A stretch of DNA of 33,611 nucleotides from Lewinellaceae bacterium (GTDB lineage: Bacteria > Bacteroidota > Bacteroidia > Chitinophagales > Saprospiraceae), in NCBI GenBank assembly GCA_947476195.1, contig CANJPT010000047.1, positions 1-33,611 on the forward strand. Direction: 5' to 3'. Positions 7,887 through 16,577 of this stretch are shown here, in pieces. Each line of letters opens with the position of its first letter. The first letter of the stretch is position 1. Under the pieces are notes generated by a model. The model saw nothing but the letters and a program-made list of their open reading frames with translations, made no database searches and was not told where the DNA came from. The position numbers and the translations under genes were made by a program.

Positions 7887-9002
7887 TCACCGCACCAACA
7901 ATGCCTTCTTCAACTCCTCACTCAGATCCCCTTCCACATCATCAGCCACCCGATAGATCATTCCCCAATAGGTCGGTGCTGAGGGAGGACTTAGTTCCGA
8001 ACTTTCGTCAAAAAAGTGTTTGCCCTGGACAGACTGGCTGATCAGCACCTGCCCGGTATGTTCATCGATCAATTCAAGCAGCACTGTTCCATAGGCGCTG
8101 CGGCTTGCATGATAAGTGGTGATGGTAGTCGTTTCGGTTTTGTATTTCACCGTGCGTGAAAGTACATGGCCAGATGAATCTACTTTTTCATCATAGCCGT
8201 CTTCGACCTGTTTTGTCTCCGTTCTTTCGGTACTGGAAGTGCTTTCACTGCCCACGTAAAGCGATACGAGCCGGCATTTTGCGCGATAATCAAATTTGGT
8301 TCTGGACGCAGTATCGGCGTAAAACACCAGCCAATCGTTTTTGACAAAACCCGGCCCGAGGCTTAAACCCGCCCAAAAGGTGCTCCCATCCGACACCCCA
8401 TTTTCTACACTCCTTTCAAAAAGTATATGTGCTTTACCTGCCTGATATGCACTGTCTAAAAGTGTATTCGTGTGCTCCCAGTAGAGAAAGTAATTGACTT
8501 TCAGGTCCCGTAGCGCGGCGTAGGCATCCCGGGCAGGTTGACGTTGGCCGGTAGCATCTGTGAGTGCCAGCAGATTTTGGGCTTTATCGTATATGTAAGC
8601 TGCTGCATTTCTGCGGCTCCCCGCCTGGAGTGCAGCAATACCATTTACCATGGAAAAATGAGGTACATACCCGTTCCGACTTCGGAGCGGCTGAAGCGCA
8701 GCCACCTTTTGTTGACGGGTCTGGATCTGGCGATGGATTGCGTTGATCCGGAGCCAGTTTTCAGCATTTTCAGTGAATTCAAGCCCTGCTATTTCGATAG
8801 AATCTCGTCTTTGTGCCGATGAAAAAGCATATTCCAGGCCAAGGAGGTCTTCAATACTTTTCCTGTTCTTTTTTTGGCGCCGGAGGTTCGAACTAAAGCC
8901 TTCAATAGCTTTATCATAACTACCTTTTTCTGCGAAATATTGGGGCGTATGACAGGCTGACACCAGGATTAGCAGGAGGAAAAAGATGTAAGTTTGTTTC
9001 AT
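7887..9002 (-). CDS. Putative lipoprotein with TPR-like N-terminal segment
   Basis: A 371-residue protein that starts MKQTYIFFLLLILVSAC: a signal peptide II with lipobox ILVSAC and the lipidated cysteine at position 17. Residues ~20-130 are helical, with a tetratricopeptide-like pattern (AEKGSYDKAIEGFSSNL) common in lipoproteins of this phylum. The C-terminal half is beta-rich and contains a segment dense in Ser, Thr and Glu (around SESTSSTERTETK) that looks like an exposed loop or linker. It is expected on the periplasmic or surface side of a membrane. No specific family was recognised. The start at 9002 rather than 9059 is fixed by the lipobox. Confidence 0.8.
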   Translation of the reverse strand: MKQTYIFFLLLILVSACHTPQYFAEKGSYDKAIEGFSSNLRRQKKNRKSIEDLLGLEYAFSSAQRRDSIEIAGLEFTENAENWLRINAIHRQIQTRQQKVAALQPLRSRNGYVPHFSMVNGIAALQAGSRRNAAAYIYDKAQNLLALTDATGQRQPARDAYAALRDLKVNYFLYWEHTNTLLDSAYQAGKAHILFERSVENGVSDGSTFWAGLSLGPGFVKNDWLVFYADTASRTKFDYRAKCRLVSLYVGSESTSSTERTETKQVEDGYDEKVDSSGHVLSRTVKYKTETTTITTYHASRSAYGTVLLELIDEHTGQVLISQSVQGKHFFDESSELSPPSAPTYWGMIYRVADDVEGDLSEELKKALLVR

Positions 9003-9015
9003 GGTTTTTATTTTT

Positions 9016-9160
9016 AAGTAGCAAGTTAAAAGTTTCAAGGGACATGTTTCAAGTGGCAAGTTTCCGGTAACAAAGAATACGTTTACAAGACATGACCAGA
9101 TTTGCCCTTCTTAAAACTTTTAACTTGAATCTTGCCGCTTGTAACTTTTGACTTGAAACT
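9016..9160. repeat. Short-word repeat block in the divergent intergenic region
   Basis: Bases 9016-9063 carry repeated CAAG/AAGTT words (AAGTTAAAAGTTTCAAG, then TTTCAAGTGGCAAGTTT). Bases 9112-9160 carry the complementary form (CTTTTAACTTGAATCTTG, then ACTTTTGACTTGAAACT). The two blocks are therefore inverted relative to each other across a ~50-base gap and could fold into a long imperfect stem. They lie just upstream of the lipoprotein start and inside the 428-bp region between it and the giant protease. Confidence 0.5.
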
Positions 9161-9430
9161 CCCCACTCAAAGGTTTGTGCAAACGACATGACTTTGCAAT
9201 GAACGGGGTGTTAAATGAGCCTCAGAATTGCGTTAAATATTTCAAAAACCACTTTTTTTCTTAATACTTCGACTTTTTTGCCACGATTTGCCAAACCCTT
9301 ATAATCTTTAGCATTCAAAAGCTAAAGGTGGCTACTTTCGCCACTCGTTTTAAGCAGACAAAATTTGTCCAAAATCGAGGCTGTCCACTGCTCTACTTGT
9401 TTGTTAAATTAAAAACTTTCCTTCTTTCTA
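9161..9430 (+). promoter_or_regulatory. Upstream region of the giant metalloprotease gene
   Basis: No gene is visible here. Two adjacent hairpins occur: CTTTAGC (9306-9312) with GCTAAAG (9321-9327), and GTGGC (9328-9332) with GCCAC (9340-9344). They are followed by a 13-bp palindrome GACAAAATTTGTC at 9357-9369, which could be an operator. I found no convincing TANNTTTG promoter. The hairpins may belong to a long 5' leader of the protease mRNA. Confidence 0.3.
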
Positions 9431-12400
9431 ATGTTAAAGAAACTCCTCACTTTATTCTGTGCGCTGATGTTTGTCGGCGTTTCTTTTGCCCAATCGATCT
9501 GGAATGACATTCCGGAGAGCGGCATCCCAGCGGTAGGCGAACGTCGCATTCAACCGGCTAAATTCCGTTCCATTCGCATGGATGTTTCGGCCTTGCATGC
9601 GGTACTGGCCACGGCACCTGAACGTTTTATGCCGGCAGCAGAGTCTGGCAACTTACCCATTCTGACGCTGCCCTTGCCGGATGGAGGTACGGGCCGTTTC
9701 CAATTAGAAGAAACGCCTGTATTTCACCCCGATCTGCAAGCCAAATATCCGCAGATTCGCAGTTATACGGGTCGGGGTATGGACGATCCAACCGCGGTTT
9801 TAAAATGTGATCTTACCCCTTGGGGATTCCATGGTATGATCCGTTCAGGAAAGTACAACACGGTTTTTATTGATCCTGCCGTACATGGGAACACCGAATA
9901 CTATGTCGTTTACAACAAGAAAGATTATCTCCGTAAAAAAGACGACGCAATTTGGACCTGTACCACGGCCAGCCCGGATGGCGCTCAGGAATTGGACCTG
10001 GTTAAGCCTTTGACAACAGCACAATTGGCTGAATTCCAAGGGGACACCAAGCTCCGTCGTTACCGTCTCGCGCTGGCTTGTACTGGCGAGTATGCGGCAT
10101 TTTTTGGCGGTACAAAACCGCTGGTGCTTGCAGCCATGAACACTTCGATGAACCGGGTAAACAGCGTATACGAAACTGATTTTGCTGTGACCATGCAAAT
10201 GATTGCCAATAATGACCTCATCATTTACCTCAACGCTGCTACCGACCCCTATACTAATAATGACGGAGGGACTATGCTGGGGCAAAACCAGACCACTTGT
10301 AACAACGTGATTGGCGTTGGAAACTACGACATGGGCCACGTATTCAGTACCGGTGGTGGTGGTATCGCAGGACTCAACGTAATATGCGGCACAAGTAAAG
10401 CCAATGGCGTAACCGGCTCAGGTTCCCCTGTAGGCGATCCATTCGACATCGATTATGTCGTCCACGAGATGGGCCACCAATTTGGTGGAAACCATACGTT
10501 CAATCACTGCGGATCTTATAACAACCAGCCTTCAGGGGTAGAGCCTGGAAGTGGCACTACGATCATGGCTTACGCGGGTATCTGCGGTGCTGACGACGTG
10601 ACCGCTCATAGTGAAGATATCTTCCATGGGTATAGTATCAAGGAGATGGGTGCTTTCATTTACACAGGTGGCGGAAATACCTGTCCTGTAAAGATCTCGA
10701 CGACCAACCACAACCCGGATGTGAATGGTGGCCCTAACCGAATTATCCCAAAATCAACGCCTTTTGAGCTTACCGCAATTGGCACCGATATAGATGGCGA
10801 TACCCTTACATATACCTGGGAACAAATCGATCCGGGTAATGCAGTCTCCCCTCCGACGCCTACGTCGGCAGCAGGCCCGCTTTTCCGTTCCTATAAAGGC
10901 GGCACCTCACCCACCCGTGTTTTTCCACGGTTACAGGACCTGATCAACAACGTCAATCCGACTTGGGAAGAACTCCCAGGGGTAGCACGCAACATGAATT
11001 TTCGGGTGGTAGCCCGGGACAACGACTGGCAAGCAGGATGTACCGATGAAGATGATGTACAGATAACTGTATCAGCTGCTTCCGGGCCATTTGTGGTCAC
11101 GGTTCCTAATACCAATGTAACCTGGCTTGTTGGTGCACCTGAAAATGTAACCTGGAATGTAGCAAACACAACTGCGGCGCCAGTTTCCTGTGCCAATGTG
11201 CGGATCACCCTTTCGACCGATGGTGGTTTTACATACCCTGTGGTTTTGGCGTCCAGTGTCCCGAATAATGGTTCTGCTGCCATCACGGTTCCAAATAATA
11301 TATCCAGCACCTGTCGGGTACGGGTAGAATCCGTGGGCAATATCTTTTTTGATATTTCAAATACTAATTTCAGGATTCAACTTCCATCTGCGCCAACTTA
11401 CCTGCTCAATACTTCTGCAAGTAGCCTGAATATTTGCTCGGGTACAAACGGCACTTTCACCACGAACCTAACGTCTATTTCTGGTTTCAATGATGCTGTA
11501 ACGATGAGTGTGTCTGGCGCTCCCGCCGGAGCAACTGTAGACATTTCTCCCAATCCAGTGATGCCAACCGGAACCGCAACTGTTACAATTTCTGACCTGA
11601 CCGTTGCCATGGCAGGCAACTATACGCTCATTATAACGGGTGTAGGTGGCACGGTAACTCAAACAGCAAGCGTGGCGCTGACTGTATTGCCAGGCGCTCC
11701 AGGCGCAACCGCTACAAGCAGCCCGGCAAACGGCACTTCTGGCATTGCAACTTCAACCTCCCTGAATTGGGCTCCAACAGCTTTTGCAGTTTCCTACCTG
11801 GTAGAAGTGGCTACAAGCCCTTCCTTTTCAGCAGGCTCAATCGTTTTTACCCAAATAACGGGCAACGCAAGTGTGTCGGTTAGCGGGCTTCAGATCGAAA
11901 CGGTGTACTACTGGCGTGTTCGTGCAAACAATGACTGCGGTGATGGTATTTATTCGCTGACAGCAGCTTTCCAAACCGGTAAAAATCTCTGCGGACAGAA
12001 CTTCAGTAGCACGAATGTACCAAAAGATATTAGTGTCACTGTTGTCGGAACTATTTCGTCCAACTTGGGCGTGCCAACCAACAAACCGATCAACGATGTA
12101 AATGTGAGTATGATGATCAACCATACTTACACTGGCGATCTGCTTGCTTATCTAATTTCCCCTGTTGGCGACACCAGCTTACTTTTTGATCAGCCAGGGG
12201 TTCCTTCTGATCCATACGGATGCGCTGGCGATAATGCCAATCTTACTTTTGACAGTGAGGGAGGGCAAGACGCAACTATACTGGAGGCTCAATGTAACGG
12301 CGTAGCGCCTTCTCTGAGTGGCACATACAAATCCATTGAATCACTCAACACCTACAATGGCCAAAACGCAGCCGGAACCTGGAGACTCCTGATCTCGGAT

Positions 12401-14818
12401 AATTATCCGGATGACGGCGGTGCACTTACCGCATGGAGTCTGTCATTCTGCTTTCCAGAGGTGATTGCTGCAGGGAATCTTTTGGTGAATAGCCCGCTAA
12501 GCGTTTACACTAGTCAAAGTGTAGCCCTTGACCAAAGCAATTTAAACCTCGCGATCAGTGGCACTGCCGTGCAGGGTGTATTCGTACTTCTCAGTCTTCC
12601 GAATCACGGAACACTGGCTTTAAGCGGTACTCCGCTTGACATTGGCGGCACTTTCACGCAAGCAGATATCAACAGCGGCGCACTGGTTTACACCAATAAC
12701 GGAGATGGCAACCTTACGGATGCTTTCAACTTCGATGCCATCGATCAGAACAATGACGCATGGGTACATGACGCAGTTTTCAACATCAACATTATCCCCA
12801 GCAACCTCGCAGTATCCGCTACAGAAACGGGAAGTGTCCTTTGCAACGGTGGAACAAGTGGCCAGATCACGGTAGCGGCTACAGGACTGAACGGAACCTA
12901 CACTTACAGCCTGAATGGTGGAGCAAGCCAAAGCAGTAACGTGTTTGTCGGACTCTCTGTTGGGACTTATACCGTGGTGGTAACCGGCCAATTCGGTTTT
13001 ACCGCTTCTGCCAACCCGATTACACTTACGGCACCGGCTGTTATTGTTGTAAGCACTTCTGTCGTAAGCAATAACATTACGGTAACTGCATCTGGTGGTA
13101 CGGGCACCTTATCGTATAGCCTCGACGGCATTGCTTTTCAACCTGAAAACGAATTCCTAGACCTGGCAAATGGTATTTATACGGTAACGGTAAGGGATGA
13201 AAATGGCTGTATCACTACTGCTGATGCTATTGTGGCTGTAAATTCTTTATTGTTGACCACCAATATTCAACATCAGGTCAGTTGTTCCGGAGGGAATGAT
13301 GGTGAGATCATCGTGATGGTCGGTGGCGGAGAAATGCCATTTACGTATAGCCTCAATGGCGCTGCGGGCCAGGCCTCTAACGTTTTCAGTGGCCTGACTT
13401 CGGGCACTTATACGGTAGTAGTTACGGATAATGTAGGTTTGAGTGCCACGTCTTCAGACCTGGTGCTGAACGACCCGACAGCACTGCTCAGCACTGCCAG
13501 CGCACTGCTCAACGTAGTTACTGTGACGGCCTCTGGTGGTACTGGATCTTTGGAATACAGTATTGATGGGATCAATTTTCAAAGTAGCAACCAGTTCCTC
13601 AATCAGCCTAACGGTACTTACCTCGTGACGGTCCGCGATGCAAACGGATGTGCCCAAACTACAGAGGTCACTGTTTTTGTAACTCCTTTGTCGGGTAGTC
13701 TTCAAACAACGGCAATTCTTTGCTTTGGAGGCACAAGCACACTTGTTGTAGACGCGGCCAATGGAATTTCACCTTATGAATACAGTCTGAATAACGGACC
13801 ATTCCAAAGTAATAATAGTTTTAGCGGAATAATTGTGGGTAGCTATACCGTCGCAATTCGGGATGCGAGCGGCACGACGCTTCTTCTGGGGCCAACCACG
13901 ATCGATCAACCAACCCCATTGAATGTTGCTGTGTTCGTATCCGGCAACGATGGAACGCCTATTATTTCAGGCGGCACTTCTCCTTATAACTTCAGCAGTA
14001 ACGCCCCTAATGCTGATCTGCTGAATTTGTCAAATGGCACTTACGATGTCACTGCCACTGATGCGAACGGCTGCTCTGCTACCACATCATTCACGGTGAA
14101 TGTAGCGCCACTTAGTCTAAGTTTTGTAACAGGTAATCTGTTGTGCCATGGCGACAATGATGGTTCTGTAACAGCAACGGGCACTGGAGGTATTCCTCCG
14201 TATCAATATAGCCTCAATGGATCATCGTTTCAAAGTAACAATGTATTTGGCAACCTTTCGGCAGGGACCTACACCCTGATCGTCCAAGATGCCGAGGGAA
14301 ATCAAATAGCTCTTCCCGCAACGGTACAGGAGCCGAATGTTCTGAACCTCGTGGCAACGCCAAACAGCAATAAAATTGTAGCATTAGCTTCTGGTGGGAC
14401 TCCAAACTACCAATATAGCCTGAATGGTGGTACCCCGCAAAACAGCGGTACTTTCAACAACCTGACACCGGGTACTTATACCGTCGTGGCCATCGATGCG
14501 AACGGCTGCACAGCCTCTGCTACAAATCTGGTGATCATAAGTGGCACAGTAGAACCTACCGAAGTTTGGGGCCTGGAAGTATCGCCCAATCCAAGCACTG
14601 GTTTGTTTGTCCTGACGCTTCAAAACGCACCGGATGCACTTCGCGCAGAGGTCTTTGATGCTACCGGACGTTTGCTTCGGTCGCTGACTTTGCAACCCCA
14701 GGGTGGCCAGGTGAGCACTACACTCGATCTTCAGGATCTGCCGCAAGGCACTTACCTGCTCCGAATGAGTGACGGTCAAAATTGGGGCGGTGTACGCCTA
14801 AGCAAAACAGGTGGATAA
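9431..14818 (+). CDS. Giant secreted reprolysin-like zinc metalloprotease with SprB-type repeats and T9SS domain
   Basis: A 1795-residue exported protein. Signal peptide 1-20 (MLKKLLTLFCALMFVGVSFA). A propeptide-like region runs to ~205. The M12B/reprolysin-type catalytic domain spans ~210-430, with HEMGHQFGGNH giving zinc ligands His345, His349 and His355 and catalytic Glu346, and a Met-turn at Met379. Beta-sandwich modules follow, then a fibronectin III-like module (~755-850), a proprotein-convertase P domain from about Cys854 to ~1015, and a cadherin-like module (~1023-1120). Eight SprB-type repeats occupy 1126-1705 and alternate between two types. The C-terminal sorting domain is 1711-1795 (LEVSPNPSTGLF). 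Likely role: a cell-surface or released protease that cleaves proteins outside the cell; substrate unknown. It has its own terminator downstream and appears monocistronic. Confidence 0.92.
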   Translation: MLKKLLTLFCALMFVGVSFAQSIWNDIPESGIPAVGERRIQPAKFRSIRMDVSALHAVLATAPERFMPAAESGNLPILTLPLPDGGTGRFQLEETPVFHPDLQAKYPQIRSYTGRGMDDPTAVLKCDLTPWGFHGMIRSGKYNTVFIDPAVHGNTEYYVVYNKKDYLRKKDDAIWTCTTASPDGAQELDLVKPLTTAQLAEFQGDTKLRRYRLALACTGEYAAFFGGTKPLVLAAMNTSMNRVNSVYETDFAVTMQMIANNDLIIYLNAATDPYTNNDGGTMLGQNQTTCNNVIGVGNYDMGHVFSTGGGGIAGLNVICGTSKANGVTGSGSPVGDPFDIDYVVHEMGHQFGGNHTFNHCGSYNNQPSGVEPGSGTTIMAYAGICGADDVTAHSEDIFHGYSIKEMGAFIYTGGGNTCPVKISTTNHNPDVNGGPNRIIPKSTPFELTAIGTDIDGDTLTYTWEQIDPGNAVSPPTPTSAAGPLFRSYKGGTSPTRVFPRLQDLINNVNPTWEELPGVARNMNFRVVARDNDWQAGCTDEDDVQITVSAASGPFVVTVPNTNVTWLVGAPENVTWNVANTTAAPVSCANVRITLSTDGGFTYPVVLASSVPNNGSAAITVPNNISSTCRVRVESVGNIFFDISNTNFRIQLPSAPTYLLNTSASSLNICSGTNGTFTTNLTSISGFNDAVTMSVSGAPAGATVDISPNPVMPTGTATVTISDLTVAMAGNYTLIITGVGGTVTQTASVALTVLPGAPGATATSSPANGTSGIATSTSLNWAPTAFAVSYLVEVATSPSFSAGSIVFTQITGNASVSVSGLQIETVYYWRVRANNDCGDGIYSLTAAFQTGKNLCGQNFSSTNVPKDISVTVVGTISSNLGVPTNKPINDVNVSMMINHTYTGDLLAYLISPVGDTSLLFDQPGVPSDPYGCAGDNANLTFDSEGGQDATILEAQCNGVAPSLSGTYKSIESLNTYNGQNAAGTWRLLISDNYPDDGGALTAWSLSFCFPEVIAAGNLLVNSPLSVYTSQSVALDQSNLNLAISGTAVQGVFVLLSLPNHGTLALSGTPLDIGGTFTQADINSGALVYTNNGDGNLTDAFNFDAIDQNNDAWVHDAVFNINIIPSNLAVSATETGSVLCNGGTSGQITVAATGLNGTYTYSLNGGASQSSNVFVGLSVGTYTVVVTGQFGFTASANPITLTAPAVIVVSTSVVSNNITVTASGGTGTLSYSLDGIAFQPENEFLDLANGIYTVTVRDENGCITTADAIVAVNSLLLTTNIQHQVSCSGGNDGEIIVMVGGGEMPFTYSLNGAAGQASNVFSGLTSGTYTVVVTDNVGLSATSSDLVLNDPTALLSTASALLNVVTVTASGGTGSLEYSIDGINFQSSNQFLNQPNGTYLVTVRDANGCAQTTEVTVFVTPLSGSLQTTAILCFGGTSTLVVDAANGISPYEYSLNNGPFQSNNSFSGIIVGSYTVAIRDASGTTLLLGPTTIDQPTPLNVAVFVSGNDGTPIISGGTSPYNFSSNAPNADLLNLSNGTYDVTATDANGCSATTSFTVNVAPLSLSFVTGNLLCHGDNDGSVTATGTGGIPPYQYSLNGSSFQSNNVFGNLSAGTYTLIVQDAEGNQIALPATVQEPNVLNLVATPNSNKIVALASGGTPNYQYSLNGGTPQNSGTFNNLTPGTYTVVAIDANGCTASATNLVIISGTVEPTEVWGLEVSPNPSTGLFVLTLQNAPDALRAEVFDATGRLLRSLTLQPQGGQVSTTLDLQDLPQGTYLLRMSDGQNWGGVRLSKTGG

Positions 14819-14862
14819 TAATTGAGATCCAGCACCCGGTTTTACCGGCCGTGATACAAAAT

Positions 14863-14904
14863 AAAAAATGCCCGGGTAGCCATCAGCTGCGCCGGGCATT
14901 TTTT
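14863..14904. terminator. Rho-independent terminator, bidirectional in form
   Basis: AAAAAATGCCCGG (14863-14875) pairs exactly with CCGGGCATTTTTT (14892-14904) around a 16-base loop. The T-run completes the signal for the giant protease gene, 45 bases after its stop codon. Confidence 0.9.
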
Positions 14905-14942
14905 ATTGTAATATTTCATGCTTTTAGGACGAGCGCAAATGG

Positions 14943-14950
14943 TACTTTTG
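14943..14950 (+). promoter_or_regulatory. Candidate -7 box (TACTTTTG) for the DUF3467 gene
   Basis: TACTTTTG matches TANNTTTG, lies after the preceding terminator and is 70 bases before the ATG at 15021. A TTTT stretch at the -33 distance is only a partial match to TTTG. Confidence 0.45.
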
Positions 14951-15020
14951 TGGCGCAAAGACCCTGTGCCCTTTGGCATTTGATTCTTAAAAACATTTGA
15001 TTTTAAAACTACAGCACAAC

Positions 15021-15341
15021 ATGTCTAAAGACAACATCGTACAGCCGCAGCCCGCTATCAATATCGAGATCTCGGAAGAAGTGGCTGAAGGAATCTACTC
15101 GAACCTTGCCATCATCTCGCATTCTAATGCAGAATTTGTCGTGGACTTTATCCGTCTCATGCCCAACCTTCCAAAAGCCAAGGTAAAATCCCGCATCGTA
15201 CTCACGCCACAACACGCCAAACGACTTCTCTACGCCTTGCGCGATAACGTTCAGAAGTTTGAAATGCAGTTTGGTAAAATCGAAGAGCCTGACCAACCCC
15301 TGCCGCCAATGAATTTTGGTGCACCGGTTGCGCAAGCCTAA
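15021..15341 (+). CDS. DUF3467 domain-containing protein
   Basis: A 106-residue cytoplasmic protein. The conserved core runs from INIEISEEVAEGIYSNLA through ISHSNAEFVVDFIRLMP to VLTPQHAKRLLYALRDNV, as in the DUF3467 family of small Bacteroidota proteins. Their biochemical function is not known. The reading frame can be extended upstream to 14997 only through a TTG, so the ATG at 15021 (MSKDNIVQPQ) is preferred. The short proline-rich tail ends PVAQA. The gene follows a terminator and stands alone. Confidence 0.88.
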   Translation: MSKDNIVQPQPAINIEISEEVAEGIYSNLAIISHSNAEFVVDFIRLMPNLPKAKVKSRIVLTPQHAKRLLYALRDNVQKFEMQFGKIEEPDQPLPPMNFGAPVAQA

Positions 15342-15352
15342 TTGGTGGAATT

Positions 15353-15444
15353 GTATATTGGTATACCTAAGCCAGATGGTTGTATGTTCAATCTGAAAAA
15401 TACAAAAATCACGCTTAGGTATACCAATATACCAACATACCAAA
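15353..15444. repeat. 20-bp perfect inverted repeat with ATACCAA triplet
   Basis: The left arm begins GTATATTGGTATACC and occupies 15353-15372. Bases 15413-15432 are its exact reverse complement, with 40 bases between. The right arm runs into three tandem 8-base units, ATACCAAT, ATACCAAC and ATACCAAA (15421-15444), so half of the palindrome is also a direct repeat. It follows the DUF3467 stop codon by 11 bases and may act as a 3'-end stem, but it has no T-run. Confidence 0.65.
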
Positions 15445-15459
15445 AGGGGGGGTACCAGC

Positions 15460-15549
15460 CTAAGGCCCAGACTTGATGAGCCAAATGGCTTTTCCGTCCG
15501 GCTCAAAGGAAAGTACCTTGTCTCTGCAGTTGGTACAACGGACGGTAGT
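15460..15549 (-). pseudogene. Possible remnant of a small CxxC zinc-ribbon protein
   Basis: Reading the minus strand from 15549 gives 29 codons then a stop: TTVRCTNCRDKVLSF followed by EPDGKAIWLIKSGP. The CTNC pair and the hydrophobic-polar pattern look protein-like. There is no in-frame start codon: a TGA immediately precedes, and the nearby ATG is in a different frame. It is either a decayed gene, a gene with a frame error at its start, or chance. The rest of 15445-15613 shows nothing else. Confidence 0.2.
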
Positions 15550-15613
15550 TCATTGCATTTGTTTTCCCCATTGTAAAAAAGCAACAGATCTGGTAAAAAA
15601 TGCCCTAAACGCG

Positions 15614-16312
15614 CTAAACTAGTCCTTCATCGGCAAAACTATAATACCCTCTTTCTGAAATGATCAGATGATCGAGTAAGGGAAGGTCAAGTACTTTGCC
15701 AGCTTCTTTCATTTTTCTTGTCAACTCTTTATCGGCATCGCTCGGCTTTAAATTGCCGGAAGGATGGTTGTGTACCGCAATGATAGCAGATGCGCGTGCG
15801 TCGAGCGCTTTTTTAAAGGCTAATTTTACATCGGCGACTGTACCGGCAGATCCTCCAATGCTGAGTTTTTCTCGGGAAATTACTTCGCAGGCTTTATTCA
15901 AAAAAAGCAGCCAAAATTCTTCGTGGTGAAGATCGGTCAAAAAAGGCGCAATGACGTTAAAAGCATCCCGACTGCTGCTGATGCGAGGGCGTTCACGCAG
16001 ATCCGTAATCTGCCGTCGGCGACCTAATTCCAAGGCTGCGGCAATACTGATGGCTTTGGCCTCGCCCACGCCTTTAAATCGCTGGAGATCCTGAAGAGAG
16101 CGTTTGCCGAGTTCGTGCAGATTATTCTCTACTGATCCAAGAATTCGTTGGGCTAGTCCAACTGCACTTTCGCCAATACTCCCGGAGCCTAATAAGATGG
16201 CGATTAACTCTGCATCAGATAGCGAATGACAACCTTTCAGGAGCATTTTTTCGCGGGGTCGGTCTTCTTCGGCCCAATCCAGGATGGACCGATAATTTGT
16301 TTCATTTGGCAT
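15614..16312 (-). CDS. radC: RadC family protein (JAB/MPN domain)
   Basis: A 232-residue protein of normal RadC length. Residues ~25-100 hold the N-terminal helix-hairpin-helix region (FKGVGEAKAISI at 79-90). The C-terminal JAB/MPN metalloprotease-like domain carries the zinc motif AVHNHPSGNLKPSDAD, with His181, His183, Ser191 and Asp194. RadC was once linked to DNA repair but its role is unresolved; members also occur as DNA-uptake or mobile-element associated proteins. Here no mobile element is adjacent, so it is likely the chromosomal copy. The ATG at 16312 (MPNETNYRSILDW) is preferred to the extension to 16366. A divergent promoter region for the signalling operon lies upstream. Confidence 0.92.
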   Translation of the reverse strand: MPNETNYRSILDWAEEDRPREKMLLKGCHSLSDAELIAILLGSGSIGESAVGLAQRILGSVENNLHELGKRSLQDLQRFKGVGEAKAISIAAALELGRRRQITDLRERPRISSSRDAFNVIAPFLTDLHHEEFWLLFLNKACEVISREKLSIGGSAGTVADVKLAFKKALDARASAIIAVHNHPSGNLKPSDADKELTRKMKEAGKVLDLPLLDHLIISERGYYSFADEGLV

Positions 16313-16438
16313 GATTGGGTGTTTGATCTTTAATAATGGGTTTACAAAGTTAATACTTTGGAACATAAAATTAGCATCCTTGGCTTAAACACTTATTTTA
16401 GGAAATAACTTTTATGTCTGTACTTCGATGCTTTCGGT

Positions 16439-16453
16439 TTTCCCATTTTGGGA
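16439..16453. promoter_or_regulatory. Palindrome upstream of the NtrC-FIST-kinase operon, shared with 22391-22405
   Basis: TTTCCCATTTTGGGA contains the perfect palindrome TCCCA-TTT-TGGGA. A word identical at 14 of 15 bases, TTTCCAATTTTGGGA, occurs at 22391-22405 in the gene-free region downstream of the operon. Sharing between the two ends of a regulatory operon suggests a binding site for the operon's own activator. It lies 25 bases before the TTGGCA element at 16479. Confidence 0.45.
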
Positions 16454-16478
16454 CACGTTTATTCGGTAAGCACTGAAT

Positions 16479-16494
16479 TTGGCACTTTATGTAT
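16479..16494 (+). promoter_or_regulatory. Sigma-54-like element TTGGCA-N7-TAT
   Basis: TTGGCAC matches the sigma-54 -24 element well. At the -12 position the bases are GTAT rather than TTGC, so it is not a canonical promoter. The same TTGGCA-N7-TAT pattern is found at 22479-22494 behind the shared palindrome. It lies 83 bases before the NtrC-type ATG. Confidence 0.3.
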
Positions 16495-16524
16495 TAATTT
16501 GTCTTTTTATACCGCTTTCATTTT

Positions 16525-16532
16525 TACATTTG
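16525..16532 (+). promoter_or_regulatory. Candidate housekeeping -7 box (TACATTTG)
   Basis: TACATTTG matches TANNTTTG and lies 45 bases before the ATG at 16578. The -33 region lacks a TTG at 19-20 bases. It is an alternative to the sigma-54-like element for basal transcription of the operon. Confidence 0.35.
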
Positions 16533-16577
16533 CTTTGGCGAACACCTTTAAATGGTCTTTGTAAAAGGAAAATAATC

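Noticed and set aside
15353-15444. CRISPR array made of ATACCAA units
   Set aside because: The units are only 8 bases with no spacers and no cas genes in the window.
15009-15584. 191-residue minus-strand reading frame
   Set aside because: It runs antisense over the DUF3467 gene and across the palindromic repeat, with no domain features; it is a shadow frame.
15614-16312. RadC as a marker of an integrated mobile element
   Set aside because: No integrase, transfer or phage genes and no attachment-site duplication nearby; it looks like the resident chromosomal copy.
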